From: Sphingomonas sp. R647
GTDB taxonomy: Bacteria > Pseudomonadota > Alphaproteobacteria > Sphingomonadales > Sphingomonadaceae
Assembly: GCF_020177055.1 (NCBI RefSeq)
Contig: NZ_JAIQXT010000002.1
Location: 310,001-374,000, forward strand
DNA length: 64,000 nucleotides
Direction: 5' to 3'
Shown here one piece after another: positions 28,367-38,470 of this stretch. The position numbers were made by a program, and so were the translations under genes. How positions within the stretch are numbered: position 1 is the first letter of the stretch; the number at the start of each line of letters is the position of its first letter. The notes beneath the pieces were generated by a model. The model ran no database searches. It was not told where the DNA came from and saw only the letters and a program-made list of their open reading frames with translations.

Positions 28367-28690
28367 TTACTGCGCTTCCATCAACTGGCGGCGCGCTTCG
28401 ATGGTCTTCTCTTCGACCGCTGCACGTACCGCGGTGCCGTCGATCTCGATGCCGGCGGCAGTGAGGTCGCCGAGCAGCTTGCGGATCACGTCGTCATCGC
28501 CCGATTCCTCGAAATCGGCCTGGACCACGGCCTTGGCATAGGCATCGGTCTCTTCGGGCGTCAGCGCCATCTTTTCTGCTGCCCACTGGCCAAGCAGGCG
28601 GTTGCGGCGCGCGGTCACGCGAAACGCCATTTCCTCGTCCCGGGCATATTTGGCCTCGAACGCGCGTTCGCGATCATCAAAGGTTGTCAT
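28367..28690 (-). CDS. DUF1476 protein, F1-ATPase zeta-inhibitor type
   Basis: A 107-residue four-helix protein beginning MTTFDDRERAFEAKYARDEE, the hallmark of DUF1476, the family of the alphaproteobacterial zeta subunit that inhibits F1-ATPase. In Paracoccus the N-terminal segment inserts into F1; this copy keeps that basic/acidic helix. In several other alphaproteobacteria the inhibitory activity is reported to be weak, so function here is uncertain. It is first in an operon with bolA and grxD. ATG 28690 is chosen by the family N-terminus. Confidence 0.9.
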   Translation of the reverse strand: MTTFDDRERAFEAKYARDEEMAFRVTARRNRLLGQWAAEKMALTPEETDAYAKAVVQADFEESGDDDVIRKLLGDLTAAGIEIDGTAVRAAVEEKTIEARRQLMEAQ

Positions 28691-28830
28691 CTGCGTCACC
28701 CTTAAAATTGTCTCGTTGGGGAGATAGGCGCGGCCCGCGTGCATGGCAACGGGTCCGCCGCAGCGCGACCGACATTGCCCCGGATCGGGCGGGGCGGTAG
28801 GCGGCGGGACATCAGGGTTCAGGAGTTGCC

Positions 28831-29676
28831 ATGTCCGTCTTTCAGCTCGAAGGGTTCGACCTCGACGCATTCGTGGCCGCCACGCTGGCCGAGGATGTCG
28901 GGTCGGGCGACGTCACCGCGACGGCGGTGATCCCGGCGGACGCGGTGTTCGACGGGGTCATGGACAGCCGCGATGCGGTCATCGTTGCGGGACTTCCGAT
29001 TGCCGCCGCCTTTTTCCGGGCGCTCGATCCCGCCGTCGAGATTGAATTGCTCGCCACAGAGGGCGAGGCGGTCCCGGCGGGGAGCGACCTGATGCGGTTG
29101 CGCGGCAACGCACGTGCGCTGTTGACGGCCGAACGCTCGGCGCTCAACACCGTCCAGCATCTGTCCGGGGTCGCGACGATGACGCGTGCCTATGTCGATG
29201 CGATGGCGGGGAGCGGCGCGACATTGCTCGACACGCGCAAGACGATCCCGGGCCTGCGACGGCTGGAGAAATATGCGACGCGGATGGGCGGAGCGAAGAA
29301 CCATCGCATGGGTCTGTGGGACGCGGCGATGATCAAGGACAACCATGTCGCCGTCGCCGGATCGGTGGAGGAAGCGGTGGCGCGGGCGGTGCGCGCCGGG
29401 ATCGGCGAGATCATCGTCGAGGTCGACCGGATCGACCAGATCGCACCGGCGCTGGGGGCGGGAGCGACCCACTTGTTGCTCGACAATATGGGGCCGGAGC
29501 TGTTGCGCGAGGCGGTGGCGCTGGTCGCCGGGCGCGTGCCGACCGAGGCGTCGGGCGGGGTGCGGCTCGACACGATCGGCGCGATCGCGGCGAGCGGGGT
29601 GACGTATGTCAGCGTCGGACGACTGACCCAATCGGCGCCGGCCGCCGATATCGGGCTGGACTTCGCCCCCGCCTGA
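28831..29676 (+). CDS. nadC: Nicotinate-nucleotide diphosphorylase (carboxylating)
   Basis: A 281-residue enzyme converting quinolinate and PRPP to nicotinate mononucleotide, the step after NadA. Visible: LAEDVGSGDVTATAV, ERSALNTVQHLSGVAT, DTRKTIPGLRRLEKYA (phosphate and quinolinate binding), KNHRMGLWDAAMIKDNH and EASGGVRLDTI. The gene is divergent from the DUF1476 operon, leaving 140 bases for two promoters. Confidence 0.96.
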   Translation: MSVFQLEGFDLDAFVAATLAEDVGSGDVTATAVIPADAVFDGVMDSRDAVIVAGLPIAAAFFRALDPAVEIELLATEGEAVPAGSDLMRLRGNARALLTAERSALNTVQHLSGVATMTRAYVDAMAGSGATLLDTRKTIPGLRRLEKYATRMGGAKNHRMGLWDAAMIKDNHVAVAGSVEEAVARAVRAGIGEIIVEVDRIDQIAPALGAGATHLLLDNMGPELLREAVALVAGRVPTEASGGVRLDTIGAIAASGVTYVSVGRLTQSAPAADIGLDFAPA

Positions 29677-29712
29677 CGCCTAGCATTTCGGCAACACAGG
29701 AGAGGGAAATCC

Positions 29713-30159
29713 ATGCGACCCCAGTCGATTATCCGTTTCGAACAGGCCTATCTCGCGTCGATCGTCGTGTGGGGGATCAACACGGCGCTTGGCTGGGGCA
29801 CGCAGATGGCGACCGTCGAAGCCTCCTTCGCGCCGATGCCGGAGATGGTCCCGCTGGGTCGCGCGATGCTGATCGGCTTCACCCTGTTCGCGCTCTTCGT
29901 CTCGCTGCTGCTTTGGTACTTCACCGCACGCAAGGCGAGCGAGGTGACCAAGTGGATCATCGTCGCGTTCTTCGGGCTTTCGGCGGTGGGTCTGCCGTTC
30001 ACGCTGGCGGGATTCGAAACGACCGGCGTTTTGCCGATTGTTCTCAATATTGTGACCTTCGCGCTGACGGCGGTCGCGGTGTGGATGCTGTTTCGGCCGG
30101 ACGCTTCGGCATGGTTCCGTGCGAGCGACGGGAGCGTTCCTCCGCCCCCGATCGCCTGA
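29713..30159 (+). CDS. Hypothetical four-helix membrane protein
   Basis: A 148-residue protein with four hydrophobic segments (about 10-28, 50-75, 82-102 and 108-128) and short loops, including ARKASEVTKW after the second. There is a GGAGAGGGAAA ribosome site before ATG 29713, 36 bases after nadC, so it may be cotranscribed. I do not recognise a named family; it resembles the many small uncharacterised inner-membrane proteins of sphingomonads. Confidence 0.75.
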   Translation: MRPQSIIRFEQAYLASIVVWGINTALGWGTQMATVEASFAPMPEMVPLGRAMLIGFTLFALFVSLLLWYFTARKASEVTKWIIVAFFGLSAVGLPFTLAGFETTGVLPIVLNIVTFALTAVAVWMLFRPDASAWFRASDGSVPPPPIA

Positions 30160-30164
30160 TCGGG

Positions 30165-30578
30165 TCAGCTATCGATGGTTGCGGTCGCCGGGTGGTGCTT
30201 GTCGAGGTGCCGCTTGATGATCTTCAGGTTGCGTGAGTTGGAGCGGTAGAAGAAGTCGGCGACATCGCCGACGCCGGGGATCAGTCCGATCAGCCAGTCA
30301 AAGCCGACATTGCCGACCATCCGCACCATCGCGCCGCGCGACATGCCGATATTGCGCGCTTCCCAGACCATGTAGAGGCCCATCGCCGCAGCAATGACGT
30401 CCCCGCCGACCGGTACCAGACCGATGAGCGCGTCGAGCCCAACCGTCTGGCGGGTGCCGGGGATGGTGAAGCTGCGTTCGAGCAGTTTCTCCAGCGCGAC
30501 GACGCGCTGACGCACCGAATGGGGATCGCGGCCGATCGGGAAACCGGGGGTGCGCTGCATGCGGGTCGCCTTGGCCAC
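30165..30578 (-). CDS. DUF4112 family protein
   Basis: A 137-residue protein with the two near-repeat segments of DUF4112: LDALIGLVPVGGDVIAAAMG and FDWLIGLIPGVGDVADFFYR, each a hydrophobic hairpin with a G-D turn. The basic C-terminus (NLKIIKRHLDKHH) is probably cytoplasmic. Function is unknown. It lies 5 bases from the convergent membrane protein gene and 13 bases after the start-side neighbour, so it is likely cotranscribed with the substrate-binding protein. Confidence 0.85.
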   Translation of the reverse strand: MAKATRMQRTPGFPIGRDPHSVRQRVVALEKLLERSFTIPGTRQTVGLDALIGLVPVGGDVIAAAMGLYMVWEARNIGMSRGAMVRMVGNVGFDWLIGLIPGVGDVADFFYRSNSRNLKIIKRHLDKHHPATATIDS

Positions 30579-30591
30579 GTTCGTGCTTCTC

Positions 30592-32049
30592 CTAAGGCTC
30601 GCGCAGATGGGTCAGCGGGTGCCAAGCGCGAGGGTTCGTCTGGAACGCCCTGAGCCTGAGTGCCGCGACCGACCAGCGCAGCGGTTGTGCGATCGGGATA
30701 TAGCGATGCGCAGCGCTGAGTGCGAGGTCCGCCTCCGCGATGCGCCGTGCGCGCTCGCCCAGCGTGGGGGCATCGCGTGCGGCGTCGATGACGGCGGCGA
30801 GGTCTTCGGGGCAGGTGCGGCAGGCGGTGACCAGATACCAGCGCGCGCTGTCATAGGGCGCGACTGCGTCGATCAGGCGCAGGTCGGCATCTTCGCGTTC
30901 GTCAACCCAGGCGGGCTGGAGACCGATTGCCCGAAGATCGGCGGCGACCTGGTACCACAGCAGTTTCGAGCCGAGGCTGCGCGGCATCGCGAGGCGGATG
31001 GTCGGGGGCGCGTCGGGATTACCGGCGCGCCAGGCAGCCACCCGGTTGCGCGCGATCTGGCGGCGATTGTCGAGCGGATCGGCGAACCAGTCGGGTGCCT
31101 TGGGCGGCGACGCGGAATCGAGCTGAGCGGGGAGGACGGTTTCGACCGGGCTCCACTCCGGACGGAAGCGCGCGGTGAGCGCATCGCGATCGATCGCCAT
31201 CGCCAGCGCCTCGCGATTGGCTGGGTCTGCGGTGAACCCTTCCTCCGATACGATGGCGAGGCCGAACAGGCCGGCGGCGGGGTCGATGCGCAGGTTCGCG
31301 GGCGCAATCCCGGCATGGTCGAGCAAGGGCCAGTCGCGAAACGTGCCGCCGAGGATCAGGTCGGACTCACGCGCCGCGAACCGCGCCAGCGCCACTGCAG
31401 CGCGCTCGCCATACAGGCGGACATCGTCCGCCGGATCCGGCTCGATCGGCTCGTCGGGCATTTGGGTGGGGTCGATTGCCGGGCGCAGCAATGGCGCAGC
31501 GCGGGCGGGGGCGACAATGCGAAACGGCCCGGTTCCGGCCAGCTTCGCACGGCGCAGGATCGCAAATTCGGGCTGGGCGAACAGCTTGAGCAGGTCGGGG
31601 CGGGGGTGTTTCAGCCGCACCTCAACCACCTGAGGCGTCATCTCGACCACTTCGTCGATCACCGCGACGAACGGAGTGAGCGCGGACCGCCCGCGCGGTG
31701 CAATTGCCGCGCGCATGCTGGCGACGACATCGGCCGCGGTGATCCGCGTCCCATCGGCCCATTCGGCTTCGCGCAGGCGGAAGATGTAGCTGCGCCCGCC
31801 ATCGGTGACGATCCAGCGCTCGGCGATGCCCGGCTCGACCCCGCCGGCGGCGTCGAAGCGGACCAAACCCTGCGCCGTCGCGCCGAGTAGGACACTCTGG
31901 GTAAAGCCGAGTTCGACCTTTGTCGGATCGCGGAGCTCTGGCGGGCCGCCGATCGCGCTGACCACGACCGCGACGTCGTCGGGGCGCCGTTCACAGCCGC
32001 CCGCGATCAGCGCGAGCGCGACGGCGAGGGGCAGGGCGGGGAAGCGCAT
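30592..32049 (-). CDS. Family 5 solute-binding lipoprotein (peptide/nickel ABC type)
   Basis: A 485-residue extracytoplasmic binding protein. The leader ends in lipobox IAGGC (Cys19). The mature protein begins with the GLVRFDAAGGVEPGIAERW segment seen in DppA/OppA-type proteins and contains the SYIFRLREAEWADGTRITAADV signature. No permease or ATPase gene is adjacent, so it is an orphan binding protein here, and the ligand is unknown. It is shorter than OppA but within family range. Confidence 0.86.
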   Translation of the reverse strand: MRFPALPLAVALALIAGGCERRPDDVAVVVSAIGGPPELRDPTKVELGFTQSVLLGATAQGLVRFDAAGGVEPGIAERWIVTDGGRSYIFRLREAEWADGTRITAADVVASMRAAIAPRGRSALTPFVAVIDEVVEMTPQVVEVRLKHPRPDLLKLFAQPEFAILRRAKLAGTGPFRIVAPARAAPLLRPAIDPTQMPDEPIEPDPADDVRLYGERAAVALARFAARESDLILGGTFRDWPLLDHAGIAPANLRIDPAAGLFGLAIVSEEGFTADPANREALAMAIDRDALTARFRPEWSPVETVLPAQLDSASPPKAPDWFADPLDNRRQIARNRVAAWRAGNPDAPPTIRLAMPRSLGSKLLWYQVAADLRAIGLQPAWVDEREDADLRLIDAVAPYDSARWYLVTACRTCPEDLAAVIDAARDAPTLGERARRIAEADLALSAAHRYIPIAQPLRWSVAALRLRAFQTNPRAWHPLTHLREP

Positions 32050-32067
32050 GCCCCAGCTTTATGGAGG

Positions 32068-32094
32068 CGGGGCGGGGAAGCCAACCCCGCCCCG
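32068..32094 (-). terminator. GC hairpin after ilvC
   Basis: CGGGGCGGGG (32068-32077) and CCCCGCCCCG (32085-32094) form a 10-base stem directly downstream of ilvC on the minus strand and just before the binding-protein start. It probably separates ilvC transcription from the next gene, although no U-run follows. Confidence 0.55.
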
Positions 32095-32102
32095 TACCGG
32101 AC

Positions 32103-33220
<1,118 letters not shown>

Positions 33221-33228
33221 GATTTGCT

Positions 33229-33744
33229 TCAGGCCGCCTCGCGCCCTCGCGCAATGGCGACGATGCCGGTGCGGGCGACCTCGATCAGCCCCACTTCGCT
33301 CATCAGTTCGATGAACTTGTCGATCTTCTCGGTGGTCCCGGTCACTTCGAACACGAAGCTGGAGATGGTCGCATCGACCACGCGGGCGCGATAGACTTCG
33401 GACAGGCGCAGCGCTTCGATCCGATGGTCGCCGGTGCCCGCGACCTTGACCAGCGCCAGCTCGCGCTCGACATGGTCGCCCTCGGCGGTGAGGTCGTGGA
33501 CCTTGTGGACCGGCACGAGGCGGTCGAGTTGCGCCACGATCTGCTCGAGCACATGCGGGCTGGCGCTGGTGACGATCGTGATGCGGCTCACCGACTTGTC
33601 ATCGGTAATCTCGCTCACCGTCAGGCTCTCGATATTATAGCCGCGCGCGGTGAACAGGCCGGCGATCCGGGCGAGGATGCCCGGCTCGTTGTCGACGATG
33701 ATGGCGAGCGTGTGCCGCTCGGCCTTTTCTTCCTTGATGTGCAT
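33229..33744 (-). CDS. ilvN: Acetolactate synthase small (regulatory) subunit
   Basis: A 171-residue regulatory subunit with an N-terminal ACT domain (HTLAIIVDNEPGILARIAGLF, RGYNIESLTVSEI) that binds valine for feedback control, and a C-terminal domain (GTTEKIDKFIELM) that activates the large subunit. The longer form (about 170 residues) is the IlvH-like type. It starts 4 bases after the large-subunit stop, so it is coupled with ilvB. Confidence 0.95.
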   Translation of the reverse strand: MHIKEEKAERHTLAIIVDNEPGILARIAGLFTARGYNIESLTVSEITDDKSVSRITIVTSASPHVLEQIVAQLDRLVPVHKVHDLTAEGDHVERELALVKVAGTGDHRIEALRLSEVYRARVVDATISSFVFEVTGTTEKIDKFIELMSEVGLIEVARTGIVAIARGREAA

Positions 33745-33748
33745 GAGC

Positions 33749-35509
33749 TTAGACCAGCGCCTTGGCTTCGTCGTCCATTTCGCCGGAGACTTCGGCGGCC
33801 TGGAGGAGCATGTCGGTATGGGCGGCGCCCGACGGGATCATCGGGAAGCAGTTGGCGAGCTTGGCCACGCGGCAATCGACGATCACCGGGCCGTCATAGG
33901 CCAGCATTTCGGCGATTCCCGCGTCGAGCTGGTCGCGGTGTTCGATCAGGATGCCCTTCCAGCCATAGGCTTCGCCCAGCTTCACGAAATCGGGCAGGGA
34001 GTCGCTGTAGCTCTCTGAATAACGGCTCGAATAGGTCAGTTCCTGCCACTGACGGACCATCCCCATATACTCGTTGTTGAGAATGAAGATCTTGACCGGC
34101 AGGCGATACTGGGTCGCGGTCGCCAGTTCCTGAATGTTCATCTGGATCGACGCTTCGCCTGCGATATCGATCACCAGCGCATTGGGGTTGCCCAGCTGCG
34201 CGCCGATCGCGGCGGGCAGGCCATAGCCCATCGTGCCGAGACCGCCGCTCGTCAGCCACTTGTTCGGGCTTTCGAAGTGGAAGTGCTGCGCCGCCCACAT
34301 CTGGTGCTGGCCGACCTCGGTCGTGATGATCGGGGCCTGGTCGCGCGTCGCCTCCCACAAAGCGCGGACGGCGCGTTGCGGCATGATCGTGTTGGCGTCG
34401 ATACCGGGGCCTTCCTCGGGGAAGTCGAGGCACTTGACCGCGCGCCATCCCTCGATCCGACGCCACCATTCGGACAAATCAGGCTTGGGATGCTGGCGCG
34501 CCTTCCAGATGCGCAGCATGTCTTCGAGCGCGTGGCCGACATCCGCGACGATCGGCAGGTCCACGCGGACGGTCTTGTTCATCGACGATCGGTCGATGTC
34601 GATATGGATCTTCTTCGAGTGCGGCGCGAAGGCGTCGAGCCGTCCCGTCACGCGATCGTCGAAGCGCGCGCCGACCGCGATGATCAGGTCGGCCTGGTTC
34701 ATCGCATAATTGGCTTCATAGGTGCCGTGCATGCCGAGCATGCCGAGCCACTGGTCGGACGAAGCGGGCAGGGCACCCAGACCCATCAGGGTCGAGGTGA
34801 CCGGCGCGCCGGTGATCCTGGCCAGCTCGCGCAGCAGCTGTGACGCGCCGGGGCCGGAGTTGATCACGCCGCCGCCGGTGTAGAAGATCGGTCGCTCCGC
34901 CGCCGCCAGCATCTCGACCGCCGCCTCGATCAGCGCCTTGTCGGCCTTGACCTGCGGGCGATAGGTCTTGTGCTGGATCGGGCCGGGCTTGGTGTAGCGC
35001 GCGGTGGCGATCTGAACGTCCTTGGGGATGTCGATGACGACCGGACCGGGGCGGCCCGAGGTCGCGATATGGAACGCCTCATGCACCACCGCGCCGAGCT
35101 GGGCGGGGTCCTTCACCAGATAGTTGTGCTTGGTGCAGTGGCGGGTGATGCCGACCGTGTCCGCCTCCTGAAACGCGTCGCTGCCGATCAGATGCGTCGG
35201 CACCTGGCCGGTGATGACGACCATCGGGATCGAATCCATCAGCGCATCGGTGATGCCGGTGACCGCATTGGTCGCGCCGGGGCCCGAGGTGACGAGCACG
35301 ACGCCGGGCTTGCCGGTCGAGCGCGCATAGCCCTCTGCCGCGTGCGTCGCTGCCTGTTCGTGGCGGACGAGAATGTGGCGGATCTTCTTCTGCTTGAAGA
35401 TCGCGTCGTAGATCGGGAGCACCGCGCCGCCCGGATAGCCGAACACGACCTCCACACCGAGGTCGACCAGCGCCTCGATCAGGATATCGGCTCCGCTTTT
35501 CTCGGCCAC
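33749..35509 (-). CDS. ilvB: Acetolactate synthase large (catalytic) subunit
   Basis: A 586-residue thiamine-diphosphate enzyme that condenses pyruvate to acetolactate or with 2-oxobutyrate. Visible: VFGYPGGAVLPIYDA, RHEQAATHAAEGYAR (catalytic Glu), TSGPGATNAVTGI, and the late TPP/Mg2+ motif IDIAGEASIQMNIQE with NNEYMGMV. The start is GTG 35509, backed by an AGGAGAC ribosome site 7 bases upstream. It is first in the ilvBNC operon, downstream of a candidate sigma70-type promoter. Confidence 0.96.
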   Translation of the reverse strand: MAEKSGADILIEALVDLGVEVVFGYPGGAVLPIYDAIFKQKKIRHILVRHEQAATHAAEGYARSTGKPGVVLVTSGPGATNAVTGITDALMDSIPMVVITGQVPTHLIGSDAFQEADTVGITRHCTKHNYLVKDPAQLGAVVHEAFHIATSGRPGPVVIDIPKDVQIATARYTKPGPIQHKTYRPQVKADKALIEAAVEMLAAAERPIFYTGGGVINSGPGASQLLRELARITGAPVTSTLMGLGALPASSDQWLGMLGMHGTYEANYAMNQADLIIAVGARFDDRVTGRLDAFAPHSKKIHIDIDRSSMNKTVRVDLPIVADVGHALEDMLRIWKARQHPKPDLSEWWRRIEGWRAVKCLDFPEEGPGIDANTIMPQRAVRALWEATRDQAPIITTEVGQHQMWAAQHFHFESPNKWLTSGGLGTMGYGLPAAIGAQLGNPNALVIDIAGEASIQMNIQELATATQYRLPVKIFILNNEYMGMVRQWQELTYSSRYSESYSDSLPDFVKLGEAYGWKGILIEHRDQLDAGIAEMLAYDGPVIVDCRVAKLANCFPMIPSGAAHTDMLLQAAEVSGEMDDEAKALV

Positions 35510-35556
35510 GTCAGGTCTCCTTGTTTGCCGCAGTGCAATGCGATGGGGGAAGCGCG

Positions 35557-35585
35557 CTGCTATGCGTATGAATGATGCGTGTCAA
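35557..35585 (-). promoter_or_regulatory. Candidate ilvB promoter
   Basis: Reading the minus strand, TTGACA (35585-35580) is followed after 17 bases by TAGCAG (35562-35557), 47 bases upstream of the ilvB start. The -35 is perfect, the -10 only partial. No leader peptide rich in branched-chain codons or attenuator is seen in the short leader. Confidence 0.45.
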
Positions 35586-35594
35586 GCATTGTCT

Positions 35595-36518
35595 TTATAC
35601 GATTCGTGCGAAATTGGCCATTCGATTGGAAATATCTGTCGCATCAGCGCGTGGCCAGTCAGGTGGCGGCTGGTGGCGCAGCCAGGTATATTGCCGCTTG
35701 GCATATTGCCGGGTTGCTGCCTGAGCGCGCTCAAGTGCCTCGGCACGCCCGAGTTCGCCGGCGAGCAGCGCGGCGATCTCGGGCACGCCGATCGCCTTGC
35801 GTACCGGGGCCTCGGGCGGAATGTCATCGCGGGCGAGCAGGGCGGCGACCTCATCGATCGCGCCTTCGTCGAACATCGCAGCAAGGCGGCGGTCGCAACG
35901 CTCGGTGAGCCAAATGCGGTCGGGCAGGAGGATCAGCGGCGTGAGGTCGATCTGGTCCCCAATGCCGCCGACCTTTACGCGTTGCCACTCGGCAAGCGTG
36001 CGGCCGGTGACGGTGACCACCTCCAGCGCGCGGGCGACGCGGGTGGTGTCGGCAGGGGCGAGGCGGGTGGCGGCTTCGGGATCGCGCTCGCTCAGCAGGG
36101 CGTGGGCTTCGGCTACCGGTAGCGCGCGCACCTCGGCACGGATTGCGGGGTCGATACCGGGGACCGGGGCGATGCCGTCGAGCAACGTGCGAATATACAT
36201 GCCGGTCCCGCCGACGAGGATGGGGAGACTGCCGCGCCCCTGCGCCGCTGCGATCTCCGCCTTGGCCTCGGCTGCCCAGCGCGCGGCGGAATAATCGTCG
36301 GTGCCGGTGACATGGCCGAACAGGCGGTGGGGGGCCTGTGCCTCTTCCTCCGCCGAAGGACGCGCGCTGAGCACCCGCAGCTCGGCATAGACCTGCGCCG
36401 AATCAGCGTTGATCACCGTCCCGCCGGTCGCCTGCGCGAGCGCGATCGCCAAAGCGGACTTGCCGCTGGCGGTCGGTCCTGCAATGAGCGCGACCCTTGG
36501 CCTGGAGGAGTGCGGCAT
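35595..36518 (-). CDS. miaA: tRNA dimethylallyltransferase
   Basis: A 307-residue enzyme that adds the dimethylallyl group to A37 of tRNAs reading U-starting codons. The P-loop is ALIAGPTASGKSALAIALA; INADSAQVY, GGTGMYIRTLL and the RQYAKRQYTWLRH substrate-binding helix follow. ATG 36518 and ATG 36524 (MNMPH) both fit. The start codon overlaps that of divergent serB in the sequence CATG, so each promoter must lie inside the other gene. Confidence 0.94.
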   Translation of the reverse strand: MPHSSRPRVALIAGPTASGKSALAIALAQATGGTVINADSAQVYAELRVLSARPSAEEEAQAPHRLFGHVTGTDDYSAARWAAEAKAEIAAAQGRGSLPILVGGTGMYIRTLLDGIAPVPGIDPAIRAEVRALPVAEAHALLSERDPEAATRLAPADTTRVARALEVVTVTGRTLAEWQRVKVGGIGDQIDLTPLILLPDRIWLTERCDRRLAAMFDEGAIDEVAALLARDDIPPEAPVRKAIGVPEIAALLAGELGRAEALERAQAATRQYAKRQYTWLRHQPPPDWPRADATDISNRMANFARIV

Positions 36519-37395
36519 GTTCATCGCGACGCTGATAGCAGCGGATCGGCTCGACGCGGGGGATATTTCCTCCGCGCTGGACAAGCTGAGTGATGCCGGG
36601 TGCGGGCCGCGCGGCGTGGACACGCTGGAGGAGGACAAGGCGAGCGACCTGTTCTTCGACGCGAACCCCGATGCGGCGCGTGCAGCGCTGGAGGGGGCGT
36701 TCGATCGGGTCGATGTGGTCGTGCAGCCCGCCGAGGGTCGCGAAAAGGCGCTGATCGTCGCCGATATGGACTCCACGATGATCACCGTCGAATGCATCGA
36801 CGAGCTGGCCGATTATGCCGGGATCAAGGCGCAGATCGCCGAAGTGACCGAAGCGGCGATGCGCGGCGAACTGGATTTTGCCGAGGCGCTGGACGCACGG
36901 GTGGCGTTGCTCAAGGGACTGGGCGCGGACGCGATCGACCGCTGTCTGGCCGAGCGGGTGCGGCTGATGCCCGGCGCGCGGACGCTGGTGCAGACGATGA
37001 AGGCGCGCGGCGCGACCGCGATTCTGGTGTCGGGTGGCTTTACCCGGTTCGCCGAGCCGGTGGGCGCGCAGATCGGGTTCGACCGGGTGATCGCCAATGA
37101 ATTGCTGATCGAGGGCGATGCGCTGACCGGCGCGGTGACCAAGCCGATCGTGGATTCAACGACCAAGGAAACGACACTGCTCGGCGCGATGGCGGAGCTG
37201 GGGCTGGACGCGCGCGCGACGATGGCGGTCGGTGATGGGGCTAATGACCTCGCGATGATCCGCAAGGCGGGGCTGGGCATGGCCTATCACGCCAAGCCGA
37301 TCGTTGCGGCTGCGGCGGGCGCGCGGATTGACCATGGGGATTTGACGGCGTTGCTCTACGCGCAAGGGATTGCGCGGGCGGATTGGGTGGAGTGA
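36517..37395 (+). CDS. serB: Phosphoserine phosphatase
   Basis: A 292-residue HAD-superfamily phosphatase completing serine synthesis. The N-terminal 75 residues are an ACT-like/regulatory part; the catalytic domain has the nucleophile motif VADMDSTMITVE (DxDxT), VSGGFTRFAE and VGDGANDLAMI. A GGAGGAG ribosome site precedes ATG 36517, which overlaps the miaA start on the other strand. No other ser gene is nearby. Confidence 0.95.
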   Translation: MFIATLIAADRLDAGDISSALDKLSDAGCGPRGVDTLEEDKASDLFFDANPDAARAALEGAFDRVDVVVQPAEGREKALIVADMDSTMITVECIDELADYAGIKAQIAEVTEAAMRGELDFAEALDARVALLKGLGADAIDRCLAERVRLMPGARTLVQTMKARGATAILVSGGFTRFAEPVGAQIGFDRVIANELLIEGDALTGAVTKPIVDSTTKETTLLGAMAELGLDARATMAVGDGANDLAMIRKAGLGMAYHAKPIVAAAAGARIDHGDLTALLYAQGIARADWVE

Positions 37396-37397
37396 TT

Positions 37398-37430
37398 ATT
37401 CCTCCCCTGAGCTTGTCTCAGGGGAGGAAT
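37398..37430. terminator. Bidirectional terminator between serB and the Sel1/SPOR gene
   Basis: ATTCCTCCCCTGAG (37398-37411) pairs perfectly with 37417-37430 around a CTTGT loop. It sits 2 bases after the serB stop and 9 before the convergent gene's stop. Confidence 0.7.
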
Positions 37431-37439
37431 TGAGATTTG

Positions 37440-38429
37440 CTACTCCCGCACCGGCACGCACGGGCTGAGCCCGCGGCACGCGGCGCTCGCTTCGGCGCTG
37501 GAGGCGAAGGGGCCGACCAGCACTTTGGTCAGGCGGCCGGCCTTCACATAGCTGACCTTGCGGCCCGGGAAGCGGCCGCCGACCTGCGACCACAGCTTTT
37601 GCGCATTGCCGGCCTCGCCGAACGCGCCGAGTTGGAGCTTCCACCCGCCGTCGCGGATGGCCGCTGTTGCGGTCGGGGCGGACGTCGGTTTGGGCGCGGG
37701 GCGCACGATCGGTGGGGCGGGGCGCGTCTGTGCGCTCTGCGTCGGCGCGGGGGCTGGAATCGGGTCGCGCGGCTGATACGCCGTCGATGGCGGCAGGTCG
37801 GTGCGCCCGACTGCTCCGGGCTGCGGCGTCCTGCGCGGTGGCTGGACCGCCGCGACGCTTGGGCGACCGGCATCGCGTTCATAGACGCGCGCGAGTTCCA
37901 GCGCCTTTTGCCGGTCCTGCAGCGAGATATAGCCGTCCATCTGGGCCTGCGACGCCGATGCCTGCGGCAGGCCCTGCGCTGCGGCGCGGACGATCAGGGC
38001 GTAGGCGCGGACCCAGTCCTTGGTCACCGCATCGCCGTTGAACAACATCGTGCCCAGCACATATTGCGCGCGCGGCGCACCGCGACCCGCGGCTTTTTCC
38101 AGCCACTCGATTGCCTGAAGCCGTTTGCCGTTTTCGAACAGCGCAAGGCCGTAATTTTCCTCGGCCTGGGGATGCCCTTGCAGCGCGGCCTTGCGATACC
38201 ATTCCTCGGCCTGCGCCAGATCGGCGGGAACGCCACGGCCGAATTTATAGGCCTGACCCATGTTAAATTGCGCGTCGGCGTCGCCCGCGACCGCCGGGCC
38301 GCGCCATTCGGAAACCGCGACGCGATAGTCACCGCGCTGCCACGCCTCGACCCCCGCCTTCACATCGGCAACCGCCGGCGCGGCCAGAAGTGCGCCGGCA
38401 ATTGCCGCCGTCCAGATCACCTGCTTCAT
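37440..38429 (-). CDS. Sel1-repeat and SPOR-domain exported protein
   Basis: A 329-residue protein: signal peptide (1-21, MKQVIWTAAIAGALLAAPAVA), then three to four Sel1-like TPR repeats (AQFNMGQAYKFGRGVPADLAQ and following, residues about 50-160), a Pro-rich linker (195-245) and a C-terminal SPOR domain (GWKLQLGAFGEAGNAQKLW to the end) that would bind denuded septal peptidoglycan. Two cysteines near the end (ACRGLSPCVP) may pair. Probably a periplasmic division-site or envelope protein. It is divergent from the parA-like gene. Confidence 0.85.
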   Translation of the reverse strand: MKQVIWTAAIAGALLAAPAVADVKAGVEAWQRGDYRVAVSEWRGPAVAGDADAQFNMGQAYKFGRGVPADLAQAEEWYRKAALQGHPQAEENYGLALFENGKRLQAIEWLEKAAGRGAPRAQYVLGTMLFNGDAVTKDWVRAYALIVRAAAQGLPQASASQAQMDGYISLQDRQKALELARVYERDAGRPSVAAVQPPRRTPQPGAVGRTDLPPSTAYQPRDPIPAPAPTQSAQTRPAPPIVRPAPKPTSAPTATAAIRDGGWKLQLGAFGEAGNAQKLWSQVGGRFPGRKVSYVKAGRLTKVLVGPFASSAEASAACRGLSPCVPVRE

Positions 38430-38470
38430 TCAGTCAGTTCCCGATCCCGCCCACGTACGGATAATGCCAG

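Noticed and set aside
35510..35594. Branched-chain leader-peptide attenuator before ilvB
   Set aside because: The leader is too short and has no Leu/Val/Ile-rich small frame or alternative hairpins.
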